DNA of 64,000 nt. Origin: Desulfobotulus pelophilus. GTDB lineage: Bacteria > Desulfobacterota > Desulfobacteria > Desulfobacterales > ASO4-4. Positions 51,280 to 60,246 of this stretch are shown here, piece by piece. Both the position numbers and the translations under genes were made by a program. Position 1 is the stretch's first letter. Every line of letters starts with the position of its first letter. Below the pieces are notes generated by a model, which saw only the letters and a list, made by a program, of their open reading frames with translations, was not told where the DNA came from and did not search any database. The stretch is from the NCBI RefSeq assembly GCF_026155325.1, contig NZ_JAPFPW010000006.1, positions 62,001 through 126,000 on the forward strand. Direction: 5' to 3'.

Positions 51280-51366
51280 TGGTACCGAAGGGGAGACTCG
51301 AACTCCCACGGACGTAAGTCCACTAGACCCTGAACCTAGCGTGTCTACCAATTCCACCACTTCGGC
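51280..51366 (-). tRNA. tRNA-Leu (anticodon CAG), copy 2
   Basis: Base-for-base identical to the copy at 51128 over the full 87 nt, with 65 nt of unrelated spacer between them. On the minus strand it is the first of the pair; both are likely processed from one transcript that could end at 50632. Confidence 0.96.
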
Positions 51367-51546
51367 ATATTGCTAAAATTTTCAAGAGCTTTTGAGAAAA
51401 ATTAAAGACTATTGACCTCAGCAACGCGAAGTTTTATATAGCCCGCAGCCTGTGGTGTCAAGAAGAAAAAAATCTTAAACCGGTATCCGGGTAGAAAAAT
51501 ACCTTGCCTGCCCGTGGATACTTTCAGAACAGGAAACAGTCAGATC

Positions 51547-52503
51547 ATGCAAGTCATTGAGCATATTTCAGAAATCCTGCAACCTTTTCATAAGGCTGTT
51601 GTCAGCATCGGCAATTTTGATGGTGTCCATAAAGGTCACACAGCTCTTTTCCAGAGGGTCCGCGAAAAGGCAGATGCCATTGGCGGAACAGCCATCGGTA
51701 TCACCTTTGACCCCCACCCTCTTGTGGTGATCCGGCCCGATCACAGACCTCCCCTCATTACCATGAAAGAACAGAAAATTGAACTCATCACCGCAACAGG
51801 GATGCTGGACGTTCTGCTGGTGCTGCCTTTTGACAAAAAATTTGCTACCATACCTGCAGAAGATTTCATCCGGAAATTTCTGATCCAGACCATAGGAATG
51901 CAGGGTATTATAGTGGGACCGGACTACGCCTTTGGCCGCAATCGCGAAGGAAGCATTGAGCTTCTTGAAAGGCTGGGAGCAGAACTTGATTTTGATGTTA
52001 CCGTTCCCCAGTGGATCACATCCGAAAACAGACATGAGCGGATCAGCAGCACAAAAATTCGGGAGGTTGTAGCCCTGGGGAATGTAGAAGCTGCCGTTCC
52101 CATGCTGGGCCGCTACTATCAGGTACGGGGCCGGGTTGAGAGCGGACGGCAGAGAGGCGGACGACTTCTGGGCTTCCCAACGGCAAATATAGGGCTTCAG
52201 GACGAACTCTGCCCTGCCGCCGGTGTCTATGCCGTTACCGCAGAGACCCATCAGGGTACCCATCTTGGCGTTGCCAATATCGGATACAGCCCTACTTTTG
52301 ATGACAACATCTTTACCGTGGAAGTTCACATTCTGGATTTTTCAGAAAATATTTACGGAAAACAAATCAGGATCAACTTTATTCAGAGATTAAGGGGAGA
52401 AAAAAAATTTTCCGGTATAGAGGCTCTGTCTCAGCAGATTCACTATGATATTGAGAAAGCCAGGGAAATATTCAACCAAAAAGAACTGAAAGAAAAACCA
52501 TGA
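51547..52503 (+). CDS. ribF: bifunctional riboflavin kinase / FAD synthetase
   Basis: A 318-residue enzyme converting riboflavin to FMN and FMN to FAD. The N-terminal adenylyltransferase domain has VVSIGNFDGVHKGHTALF (HxGH-like) and ISSTKIREVV. The C-terminal kinase domain has GGRLLGFPTANIGL, a Thr-rich binding motif, then GVYAVTAET. The ATG at 51547 (MQVIEHISEI) has AGGAAACAG upstream. Its TGA stop overlaps the ATG of the next gene by four bases. The pairing with a flippase-like gene is positional only. Confidence 0.95.
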   Translation: MQVIEHISEILQPFHKAVVSIGNFDGVHKGHTALFQRVREKADAIGGTAIGITFDPHPLVVIRPDHRPPLITMKEQKIELITATGMLDVLLVLPFDKKFATIPAEDFIRKFLIQTIGMQGIIVGPDYAFGRNREGSIELLERLGAELDFDVTVPQWITSENRHERISSTKIREVVALGNVEAAVPMLGRYYQVRGRVESGRQRGGRLLGFPTANIGLQDELCPAAGVYAVTAETHQGTHLGVANIGYSPTFDDNIFTVEVHILDFSENIYGKQIRINFIQRLRGEKKFSGIEALSQQIHYDIEKAREIFNQKELKEKP

Positions 52504-53609
52504 ATAAAGCACAGCAAACGGGCATGATCATAGCACTTCCCCTTTCCTTGGGAGCTCTGTATCTCGCCTTCCGCCATGTACCCATGGTGGAGCTGACTGC
52601 TTACTTCACCAGCCTGAACTACGTCTGGCTGCTGCCCGCCATCCTTTTCTGTCTTTTGGGCTATGTGCTCCGAGCATTGCGCTGGCAACTGCTGCTTCGG
52701 CATAAAAGGCAACTGCGGTTTCTCCCGGCCTTTCATCCCATGATGATCGGTTTTATGCTCAACAGCATCCTTCCCGGCCGTGTAGGGGAAGTAGTCCGAC
52801 CGGCACTTCTGGCCAGAAAGGAAAAGATTCCCTTTCCCACAGCTTTTTCCACCATTGCGGCAGAGCGTGTTCTCGACCTTGCGATTCTTCTCAGCCTCCT
52901 CGCACTGATTTTTGGTTTCGCCGACATGACTTCCGCTGAGGTTCACTCTTTCGGGGATTACAGATTAAGCACGGATACCCTTGCTCTTATAGCAAAAAAC
53001 ATGGCCTTGCTCTGCCTGGCCCTTATAGGCATTATCATCTGCCTTCAGATCAACACCCTCAGAAATCATGGAAAAGCCATACTCCGCAAATTGGTTTCCC
53101 ATCTCCCCGGCCTGTCTGCAGGAAATCGGAAAACCATGGAAAACCGAGTTCTTCCGTCAATGGAAAAACTGCTGGATCAGATTGCCTCCGGTTTTGATGG
53201 CCTCCGGAAGCCGTCAAGACTTCTCCTCTGCCTGGTGTTTTCCCTTGGGGTATGGCTGATACAAGTGCTGCCATTCTGGTTCCTTGCACAGGCAGGGACA
53301 GGGATCCCGGCCACCATGGTTCAGCTGACAGCCGTCATGGTACTGGTAAACTTTTTCATAGCCATCCCTTCTGTTCCGGGATTCTGGGGAATATGGGAAG
53401 CAGGTATTGTTTTCAGCCTGGCTCTCTTTGGTATACGGGGAGCCGATGCCGCAGGCTACGCACTGCTTACCCATGCTGTCCTCATGTTTCCAGTAATCTT
53501 TGTGGGACTGGGTTCCGCCCTTCTTACAGGATTTCGTTTTTCGGCCAACCATGATCCGGAGGCCTGCCAGAAAGATCTGAACGATTGTGACAACCTCAAA
53601 AAACGCTGA
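52500..53609 (+). CDS. flippase-like membrane protein (LPG synthase TM / YbhN family)
   Basis: A 369-residue integral membrane protein with about eight hydrophobic helices. It matches the family Lysylphosphatidylglycerol synthase TM region (former UPF0104, YbhN): FAFHPMMIGFMLNSILPGRVGEVVRPALLARKEK is its characteristic cytosolic loop, with a conserved R in PGRVGE and later PSVPGFWGIWEAGIVF. These proteins are thought to translocate lipids or to anchor membrane enzymes. It lacks the extra C-terminal catalytic domain of MprF. The start ATG overlaps the ribF stop (ATGA). Substrate unknown. Confidence 0.85.
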   Translation: MNKAQQTGMIIALPLSLGALYLAFRHVPMVELTAYFTSLNYVWLLPAILFCLLGYVLRALRWQLLLRHKRQLRFLPAFHPMMIGFMLNSILPGRVGEVVRPALLARKEKIPFPTAFSTIAAERVLDLAILLSLLALIFGFADMTSAEVHSFGDYRLSTDTLALIAKNMALLCLALIGIIICLQINTLRNHGKAILRKLVSHLPGLSAGNRKTMENRVLPSMEKLLDQIASGFDGLRKPSRLLLCLVFSLGVWLIQVLPFWFLAQAGTGIPATMVQLTAVMVLVNFFIAIPSVPGFWGIWEAGIVFSLALFGIRGADAAGYALLTHAVLMFPVIFVGLGSALLTGFRFSANHDPEACQKDLNDCDNLKKR

Positions 53610-53794
53610 AGAGAGCAACTTTTTCTTCCCATTTACCGTGCATTCACTATAATTACTGTTTGCTCTCACTCCTGAAATGGTTCGAGGGGTGGGCGAATGC
53701 CTGCAGGACGCCTGCATTTTATTTTTTCATACAGCAACAATCTCCATAGCGGTGGACTTTTGCCGCTAGAGCCGTTTTTTCAGGAAGGCATACC

Positions 53795-54310
53795 ATGGCC
53801 CTACGTTCCATTCTCACATATCCGGATCCTTTTTTAAAACAACCGGCATCTGCAGTTAAAAATTTTGGTGACAGTCTCCAGCGACTTCTTAGCGACATGG
53901 CCGATACCATGTATGAAGCTCCGGGGGTTGGCCTTGCCGCCAATCAAATAGGAGTCAATGCAAGTATCCTCATATTCGACCCCGATCCGGATCCTGAAAA
54001 ACGAAATTACAGGGTGCTTGCCAATCCAGTAATTATTGAAAGTGACGGCACCTTTATTTCCGAAGACGAGGGATGCCTCAGCGTGCCGGACTTCAGGGCT
54101 ACGGTAAAACGATATAACCGAATCAGGGTTGAGGCCAAAAATGAAAATGGTGAACCCATATGCCTTGACCTCGAAGGCTTCCCAGCCGTTATAGTGCAAC
54201 ATGAAATGGACCACCTTCACGGCCTTCTTTTCATTGACCGCATCAGCCCGCTCAAACGCAACCTGTACACACGTCGTGTGGCGAAACAGCTTCGCAGGGA
54301 GACAGCCTGA
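53795..54310 (+). CDS. def: peptide deformylase
   Basis: A 171-residue metalloenzyme removing the formyl group from new N-terminal Met. The three motifs are present: GVGLAANQIG, EGCLSVP (Cys ligand) and QHEMDHLHG (two His ligands, catalytic Glu). Normal length. Start ATG follows CAGGAAGG. Its stop TGA shares one base with the fmt ATG (TGATG), the standard def-fmt pairing, and starts a long overlapping operon reaching to mqnB. Confidence 0.97.
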   Translation: MALRSILTYPDPFLKQPASAVKNFGDSLQRLLSDMADTMYEAPGVGLAANQIGVNASILIFDPDPDPEKRNYRVLANPVIIESDGTFISEDEGCLSVPDFRATVKRYNRIRVEAKNENGEPICLDLEGFPAVIVQHEMDHLHGLLFIDRISPLKRNLYTRRVAKQLRRETA

Positions 54311-55245
54311 TGCCGTTGAATCTGGTTTTCATGGGAACGCCTGAATTTGCTCTGCCCCCCCTCCATGCCCTTGTGGATGCCGGGCACAAAATACTGGCCG
54401 TGTATACCCAGCCGGACAAACCCAAAGGCCGGGGGAAAACAATTCAGGCCCCGCCCGTCAAGGAAGCTGCCCTTCGCCTGGGTCTGCCTGTCCATCAACC
54501 CTTATCCATGAAGCAGGATGGAGTATATCAGGAGCTGTCCGCTCTCAGGCCCGATGCTTTTGTGGTTGTGGCCTATGGACATATTCTCCCTCCACGGATT
54601 CTGGCCATCCCCCGTCTCGGACCAGTGAACATCCATGCCTCCCTTCTGCCCCGCTATCGGGGTGCGGCTCCCATTCAATGGGCTGTTGCGCAGGGGGAAA
54701 GTCATACCGGCATCACCACCATGCTCATGGATGCCGGGATGGATACAGGTGCCATTCTGCTTCAGCGAAGCCTTCCCATCGGGAAAAGAGATACGGCCGC
54801 CGATATGCATGACAGACTTTCCCTTCTCGGAGCAGCTATGATCACAGAAACGCTCTCCGGACTTGATAACGGCCATATCACTCCCGTACCTCAGAAGGAG
54901 GAAGAAGCCTCCTACGCCCCTCTTCTGAAAAAATCACATGGACATATCAACTGGTCGCTTTCTGCGGAAGCCATCTGTTCCCATGTAAGGGGCATGACAC
55001 CATGGCCGGGTGCCTATACCCTGTACGACAACAGCCACCTGAAAATTTTTGAAACACAACCTCTGGCGCTGCACCATACACAGGTACCGGGAACCGTCCT
55101 GCCATCTCCCAAGGAAAGCCTGATCGTGGCCGCGGGAGAGAATGCCATTGCCATCACCGTTCTGCAGGGATCATCAGGCAAACGGATGGCAACCAGCGAC
55201 TATCTCCGGGGAAAACCCATTACCGCAGGCACTCTTTTTTCATAA
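54310..55245 (+). CDS. fmt: methionyl-tRNA formyltransferase
   Basis: A 311-residue enzyme transferring a formyl group from 10-formyl-THF to Met-tRNA(fMet). FMGTPEFALPPL opens the Rossmann-like fold, then TQPDKPKGRGKTIQAPP (RNA/tRNA-binding loop), the catalytic NIHASLLPRYRGAAPIQWA with Asn, His and later Asp in MDAGMDTGAI, and the C-terminal OB-fold (HGHINWSLSAEAICSHVRGM TPWPG region). Overlaps def by one base, so coupling is clear. Followed by rsmB after 23 bases, the usual def-fmt-rsmB order. Confidence 0.97.
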   Translation: MPLNLVFMGTPEFALPPLHALVDAGHKILAVYTQPDKPKGRGKTIQAPPVKEAALRLGLPVHQPLSMKQDGVYQELSALRPDAFVVVAYGHILPPRILAIPRLGPVNIHASLLPRYRGAAPIQWAVAQGESHTGITTMLMDAGMDTGAILLQRSLPIGKRDTAADMHDRLSLLGAAMITETLSGLDNGHITPVPQKEEEASYAPLLKKSHGHINWSLSAEAICSHVRGMTPWPGAYTLYDNSHLKIFETQPLALHHTQVPGTVLPSPKESLIVAAGENAIAITVLQGSSGKRMATSDYLRGKPITAGTLFS

Positions 55246-55268
55246 TCTTTTTCAAACCAAGGACTTCC

Positions 55269-56651
55269 ATGCAAAGCGACGCCAGAAAAACTGCCCTGCA
55301 GGTTCTGATTAAAATCCAGGCCAAACACCTGCCGCTGGATCTTGTAATCGAAGATTTTCAGTCTACCATCAACGCGATGGACCCCAAAGACAGGCGTCTC
55401 ATGAACGCCATTGTCTATGGCGTGCTTCGATGGCGCAGCCGCCTGGACCGGGTCATAGGAGCAAGCTCACGCACTCCCATCCAAAAAATTGAGCCCAAAA
55501 TACGAGATATCCTGCGTATTGCCATATTTCAGCTGATCTATCTTGACAGAGTCCCCGAATCGGCTGCTATTCATACTGCGGTTGAACTCACAAAACATAT
55601 CAGCACAACCAGGGGGGCACCGGGTTTTGTAAACGGAGTTCTGCGCAACGCGCAGAAAAGCTGGAAAGAAGTTTACGATCCACCAGAAAACGAGCCATTT
55701 ACTGCGCGCATGGCCTGGAAACATGCCATTCCGGAATGGATGCTGCTACGTTGGACCGCACGCTTTGGCGAAACAAAAACAGCCCTCCTTTCCCAGTACG
55801 TCAACCGCATTCCTGCCATGACGCTCCGGGTGAACCGTCTGCGTACGGATACGGAAAGTCTCAAGGCTCTGCTTGATGACAAGGTTAAGGAAATCACACC
55901 GAACCCCTGGGTTCCCGATGCCCTTGATTTTTCCCATCCTGAAGGTTCCATTGACCGGCTTCCCGGATTCAAGGACGGCTTTTTTCAGATTCAGGATGCG
56001 GCAGCTCAGCTTGCCACCTTCATGCTTGCCCCAAGGCCGGGAGAGCGCATTCTTGATGCCTGTGCCGGATATGGCGGGAAAACTGGTCATATGGCTCTGC
56101 TCATGCAAAATAAAGGTGACATTACCGCTGCAGACATCAACGGCTCCAAGCTCATGCGTCTTTCCCATGAAATGGAACGGCTGGGAGTTCATATTGTCAA
56201 AACCCGGACCCTTGACCTCACCCGCGGCGATGCCGCCATGAATCTTGGCCGTTTCGACCGTATCCTTCTGGATGCACCATGTTCCGGTATGGGCGTCATC
56301 CGTAGAAATCCGGATATCAAATGGAACCGGGATGAAAAAAGCCTTGAACATTTTTCCCGCCGCCAGGCCGAATTGCTGGATACCCTAGCAGGTCTTCTCA
56401 AACCGGGGGGGCTTATGGTGTATGCCGTATGTTCCACGGAACCGGAAGAAACCACAGAGGTGGTGAATGCCTTTCTTGAGCGCCACCCTGAGATGAAAAA
56501 AGAGGCTCCCGGAACTAAATTTCCCCAGGAAGCACGAGCTCTCATTACGGAGCAGAATGATTTTATGCCATGGCAGGAAACCTTTGAGCTGGATGGTTTT
56601 TTTGCCACAGCGTTCCGTAAATCCGGACGCCGCAAGGTTGTCACATCCTGA
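55269..56651 (+). CDS. rsmB: 16S rRNA (cytosine-C5)-methyltransferase RsmB
   Basis: A 460-residue enzyme methylating C967 of 16S rRNA. N-terminal NusB-like RNA-binding domain (~1-150, ARKTALQVLIKIQ ... LRIAIFQLIYLDRVPESAAIHTAVEL) is followed by the methyltransferase core: DACAGYGGKTGHMALLM binds SAM, LLDAPCSGMGVIRRNPDIKW has the first key Cys in a Pro-Cys pair, and VYAVCSTEPEE has the second. Near-normal length (E. coli 429). Start ATG follows AAGGACTTCC. It is the third gene of the def-fmt-rsmB operon. Confidence 0.95.
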   Translation: MQSDARKTALQVLIKIQAKHLPLDLVIEDFQSTINAMDPKDRRLMNAIVYGVLRWRSRLDRVIGASSRTPIQKIEPKIRDILRIAIFQLIYLDRVPESAAIHTAVELTKHISTTRGAPGFVNGVLRNAQKSWKEVYDPPENEPFTARMAWKHAIPEWMLLRWTARFGETKTALLSQYVNRIPAMTLRVNRLRTDTESLKALLDDKVKEITPNPWVPDALDFSHPEGSIDRLPGFKDGFFQIQDAAAQLATFMLAPRPGERILDACAGYGGKTGHMALLMQNKGDITAADINGSKLMRLSHEMERLGVHIVKTRTLDLTRGDAAMNLGRFDRILLDAPCSGMGVIRRNPDIKWNRDEKSLEHFSRRQAELLDTLAGLLKPGGLMVYAVCSTEPEETTEVVNAFLERHPEMKKEAPGTKFPQEARALITEQNDFMPWQETFELDGFFATAFRKSGRRKVVTS

Positions 56652-56659
56652 AGGCCCCG

Positions 56660-57766
56660 ATGATGAAAAAATCTGCCACTGTAATAAAAATTGCAAAAGG
56701 GCTGACAGGACTGATGCTGTTCTGCGGCCTTGCAGCTTTGGGTGCCTATTTCAGCCTTTCGTTTCTGCTTCGCAGCACTTCAGAAATAGTGGTGCCGGAC
56801 CTTAGGGAAAAAGACATCGTAGAGGTTCTGGAACGCATGGAAGCAGCCCGTATCGGCGTGCGGGTTGCAGGTTTTGAATTTTCTGGTGCTCTTCCCCAGA
56901 ACTATGTACTCCGCCAGGATCCTCTTCCCGGCCATGTTCTCAAGGAAGGCAGAGAAGTACGGGTATTTCTTTCAAGGGGGGTACAGAAATTTGCCATACC
57001 GGATACCCGTGGACTCCGGAAGGAAGAAGCTCTGAGTCGTTTCAGAAACATGCATTTTCAACCCGGACATATCACAACAGTCTTTCATGAGGCCCTGCCT
57101 CAGGGTCATGTGGTTGCAAGCGACCCTCCGTCGGGAAGCCTTGCTGCAAACGGAACATCCATCCATCTTCTTGTGAGTTCCGGTAAACGGCCCGTAATGA
57201 TCCGCATGCCGGATCTCGGCGGTATGCATGCCGACGAAATGCTGGCCATCGTGGAAAAAAGTCTCCTCCGGATTACGGACATCCAGAGTACCTGGGTGCC
57301 GGATATGCCGCTGAACCGGGTAATGGATCAGCACCCGACTCCCGGGACACAGGTCACCGCCAGATCCGGTATCACCGTATACATTAACCGTGACCCGGAC
57401 CATAAGCGCGACAGTCTTGATATCCTGTCAGGAATGAGACTCATCCGTTATCGTCTTCCCCACACCCTTATTCGCTCCCATATCCGTGGAACGATCTCTG
57501 CTTGGGGTACCGAATTTGATTTTGTAAATGATGTCTTTGATGGAAACAGGGAAATCTCCTTACTCATACCCGGTACAACGGAGGCCCATATCCGGATTGA
57601 AGAAAATGGTTTTCCGGTTTATGAAGCCAGACTGGATCCCTTTAGCACCCGATCACAGATTCTTTACGATGCAGGACAGTATGGGATGTCCCTGATCCCT
57701 CCCTCTTTTCTTTACAAAGACAGAAAGCCAGTAACCGAAAATTCCGATGAAAGCGTAACGCCATGA
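56660..57766 (+). CDS. PASTA-domain membrane protein
   Basis: A 368-residue protein with one N-terminal membrane helix (~16-38, GLMLFCGLAALGAYFSLSFLL) and three PASTA modules (~43-108, 112-176 and 185-248: VVPDLREKDIVEVL, FAIPDTRGLRKEEALSRF, IRMPDLGGMHADEMLAI), then a C-terminal region without PASTA features. PASTA binds peptidoglycan fragments or beta-lactams. No kinase or transpeptidase domain is fused. It is 8 bases after rsmB and its stop overlaps rpe by four bases. A similar PASTA gene between rsmB and rpe is a known gene order in Desulfobacterota (recollection; check). Confidence 0.9.
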   Translation: MMKKSATVIKIAKGLTGLMLFCGLAALGAYFSLSFLLRSTSEIVVPDLREKDIVEVLERMEAARIGVRVAGFEFSGALPQNYVLRQDPLPGHVLKEGREVRVFLSRGVQKFAIPDTRGLRKEEALSRFRNMHFQPGHITTVFHEALPQGHVVASDPPSGSLAANGTSIHLLVSSGKRPVMIRMPDLGGMHADEMLAIVEKSLLRITDIQSTWVPDMPLNRVMDQHPTPGTQVTARSGITVYINRDPDHKRDSLDILSGMRLIRYRLPHTLIRSHIRGTISAWGTEFDFVNDVFDGNREISLLIPGTTEAHIRIEENGFPVYEARLDPFSTRSQILYDAGQYGMSLIPPSFLYKDRKPVTENSDESVTP

Positions 57767-58443
57767 AAACCCTTATTGCTCCTTCCATTCTCTCCGCTGA
57801 TTTCACACGCCTTGGAGATGAAATACGGGCTGTGGAAACTGCCGGAGCAGACTGGATTCATGTTGATGTCATGGATGGCCGTTTTGTACCGAACATCAGC
57901 TATGGTCCCATCATCGTTGAAGCTGCCAGAAAATGCACAACTCTTCCCCTTGACGTGCATCTGATGATTGTGGAACCCGATTCCATGATTCCGGCCTTTG
58001 TCAAGGCTGGTGCCTCATGGATTTCCGTACATGCGGAAGCCTGCCCCCATCTGCATCGCAGCCTGCAGCTGATCCGCAGCCTGGGTGCAAAGGCCGGTGT
58101 TGCGCTCAACCCGGGTACCCCACCGGATGTACTGGATTATGTGATAGATGATGTTGACTTCATCCTTGTGATGACCGTCAATCCGGGTTTCGGGGGTCAG
58201 CAGTTTATTCCCCAGTGTCTGGACAAAATTGCCCGTATCCGTGAAAGGATAGTCCGAAGCGGGCGGACCATTCATCTGCAGGTAGACGGAGGCATCAATC
58301 AGAAAACCATCCGCCAGGTTACCATGGCCGGAGCGGATATTCTCGTTGCGGGTTCCGCTGTTTTCGGGACCGGAGATTATGGCCGAACCATCCAGCAGCT
58401 TCGCAATGTTGCCCAGCAAGGCCCCGAAAGGATCGAAGAATGA
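57763..58443 (+). CDS. rpe: ribulose-phosphate 3-epimerase
   Basis: A 226-residue TIM-barrel enzyme interconverting ribulose 5-phosphate and xylulose 5-phosphate. [32 protein letters not shown] with metal ligands, [24 protein letters not shown] and the C-terminal LQVDGGI ... [11 protein letters not shown] are complete. Starts four bases inside the end of the PASTA gene and its own stop overlaps aroQ by four bases (ATGA), so it is within the coupled operon. Confidence 0.97.
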   Translation: MKTLIAPSILSADFTRLGDEIRAVETAGADWIHVDVMDGRFVPNISYGPIIVEAARKCTTLPLDVHLMIVEPDSMIPAFVKAGASWISVHAEACPHLHRSLQLIRSLGAKAGVALNPGTPPDVLDYVIDDVDFILVMTVNPGFGGQQFIPQCLDKIARIRERIVRSGRTIHLQVDGGINQKTIRQVTMAGADILVAGSAVFGTGDYGRTIQQLRNVAQQGPERIEE

Positions 58444-58895
58444 TGGGAAGCATTCTTGTCATCCATGGTCCGAATCTGAACATGCTTGGTAAGAGGGAAC
58501 CGCATATTTACGGAAGTCTCTCCCTTGATGATATTAACGCAGCTCTCATGGAAAAGGCGAATCAGGAGGGCTTCCTCCTTGAATCCTTTCAATCCAACCA
58601 TGAAGGAGAGCTGGTGGACCGCATCCAGAAAGCCTTTGGTCATACAGACGGTCTGATCATCAATCCCGGCGCCTTTACCCACACCAGTGTCGCCATACGG
58701 GATGCACTTCTTATTCTGAATCTGCCTATCATTGAAGTTCACATCTCCAATATTCATAAACGCGAAGAATTCCGAAGGCACTCCTTTGTTTCGGATATTG
58801 CCACAGGTCAGATTGTGGGCCTGGGCGCAAGGGGATATATCCTTGCCCTCTCCGCCATAATGTCCATACTTTCCAAGGAGGATTCTCTGAAGTGA
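58440..58895 (+). CDS. aroQ: type II 3-dehydroquinate dehydratase
   Basis: A 151-residue shikimate-pathway enzyme. Seen: [21 protein letters not shown] with active-site Asn and Tyr, [31 protein letters not shown] and [18 protein letters not shown]. Forms a dodecamer in characterised members. ATG overlaps the rpe stop by four bases and its stop overlaps the following tetR by four bases. It is the only aromatic amino-acid gene in the window. Confidence 0.96.
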   Translation: MMGSILVIHGPNLNMLGKREPHIYGSLSLDDINAALMEKANQEGFLLESFQSNHEGELVDRIQKAFGHTDGLIINPGAFTHTSVAIRDALLILNLPIIEVHISNIHKREEFRRHSFVSDIATGQIVGLGARGYILALSAIMSILSKEDSLK

Positions 58896-59530
58896 GCCCC
58901 AGAAAGACCTTTGAGCGGCTGCCGCTGGCAAAAAAGGAACGCGTTCTGGAGGCAGCTCTGCATGAATTTGCCCAGCATGGCTATGGTGGAGCCAGCATCA
59001 ATCGTATGGTGGAAAGGGCTGGTATAGCCAAAGGATCTGTATTCCAGTATTTCGGAGACAAAGAAGGCATATTCGCAGCGGTTTTCAGCCACAGTCTCCA
59101 TCAAGTAAAAAACGCGCTGAGAAGAATTCGGGATGATGCGGATGATACGGATATTTTTAACCGGATCGAACGAGTTTTTCACACAGGCCTAGCTTTTACT
59201 CAAAATCACCCCCTTGTGTACAGGCTGTACACCCATCTGATCACGGCTTCGGATATCCCCCAGAGGGACCTACTTTTATCGAGCCTCCGCAGTGAAGGCA
59301 AATTTTTTCTAGGAGAAATCCTTCAGGCCGCCATGGAGAGAGGAGAAATCCGATCCGATCTCCCCATGGATGAAGCACTCTTTCTGCTGGAGGCCGTGAT
59401 GGACCGTTTTCTGATGGCAACGGTGATGCCCTGTCTGGAGTCAGACTTCCTTCACGAAAGTTCGCCAAAAGACCGGGTTCGGGGCTTCATCCGCATCCTC
59501 CGGCATGGAATGGCCCCGGAAAAACCATGA
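58892..59530 (+). CDS. TetR/AcrR family transcriptional regulator
   Basis: A 212-residue regulator with a TetR helix-turn-helix: [48 protein letters not shown]. The C-terminal half is helical ligand-binding sequence. The GTG start overlaps aroQ by four bases and the stop overlaps mqnB by four bases, so the gene is inside an operon of metabolic genes and not divergent from a target, as TetR genes often are. The target is therefore unclear. No palindromic operator was identified nearby. Confidence 0.92.
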   Translation: MSPRKTFERLPLAKKERVLEAALHEFAQHGYGGASINRMVERAGIAKGSVFQYFGDKEGIFAAVFSHSLHQVKNALRRIRDDADDTDIFNRIERVFHTGLAFTQNHPLVYRLYTHLITASDIPQRDLLLSSLRSEGKFFLGEILQAAMERGEIRSDLPMDEALFLLEAVMDRFLMATVMPCLESDFLHESSPKDRVRGFIRILRHGMAPEKP

Positions 59531-60246
59531 AACCCATTCTCATACTCACAGCTGTTGATGGCGAAGCCCGCCCCATACAGAGCCTGCTGTATGGTACGAA
59601 GAGCATGCAAGTGGCCGGCCTTCCCGTAATCCGGGGTTACTGCGCGGGCCAAAGGGTCTACCTCTTCACTTCCGGTCCTGGCACCTTCAATACAGCCGCC
59701 AGACTTTCTGTACTCCTTTCCCGCATACACCCGAAACTGATACTCCAGGCTGGTTGCGGAGGCATGTACCCCGGCAGCGGTCTTGTCATGGGTGGCCTGG
59801 CAGTGGCAACCATGGAGCTTGATCTTCATACAGGACTGGAAAGCCCATCCGTACTCCCCTCTCCCCTGCCCTTTTCTCTTCTGGATAACGGCCCTCACCG
59901 CCCCGGGCTCTATCCTGCGCACGAAAGCCTTGTGCGATCTGCCATGGCTATTCTCCGTAACGAGAACCTGAACCCGGTCTCCGGACCTTTTGTCACACTG
60001 AGCTGTGTCAGTACATCGGGAGAAAGGGCCACTGCCATAAGGGAAGAAACGGGTGCCATCATCGAAAACATGGAGGGAGCGGCTGCATTTCATACAGCCG
60101 CCCTGTATCATATTCCCATTCTGGAGCTCCGCAGTGTCAGCAATCCCGCTGGGACACGCAGAAAAGAAGACTGGGATCTGAAAACGGCCTTTCTCAGGGC
60201 AGCAGAAGGAGTTGGCTCTCTCCTTAAAGCGGCTATCCAGCCCTGA
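59527..60246 (+). CDS. mqnB: nucleosidase, probable futalosine hydrolase MqnB
   Basis: A 239-residue nucleoside-phosphorylase-fold hydrolase. Motifs: FTSGPGTFNTAARLSVLL, LILQAGCGGMYPGSGLVMG, and IIENMEGAAAFHTA with the conserved Glu of nucleosidases, then LELRSVSNPAGTRRKEDWDLKTA. This pattern corresponds to futalosine hydrolase, which releases hypoxanthine in the alternative menaquinone pathway, rather than MTA/SAH nucleosidase. Starts inside the tetR stop by four bases. The IS630 element begins 61 bases after its stop, and the transposase frame runs antisense across its last ~140 bases. Confidence 0.85.
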   Translation: MKPILILTAVDGEARPIQSLLYGTKSMQVAGLPVIRGYCAGQRVYLFTSGPGTFNTAARLSVLLSRIHPKLILQAGCGGMYPGSGLVMGGLAVATMELDLHTGLESPSVLPSPLPFSLLDNGPHRPGLYPAHESLVRSAMAILRNENLNPVSGPFVTLSCVSTSGERATAIREETGAIIENMEGAAAFHTAALYHIPILELRSVSNPAGTRRKEDWDLKTAFLRAAEGVGSLLKAAIQP

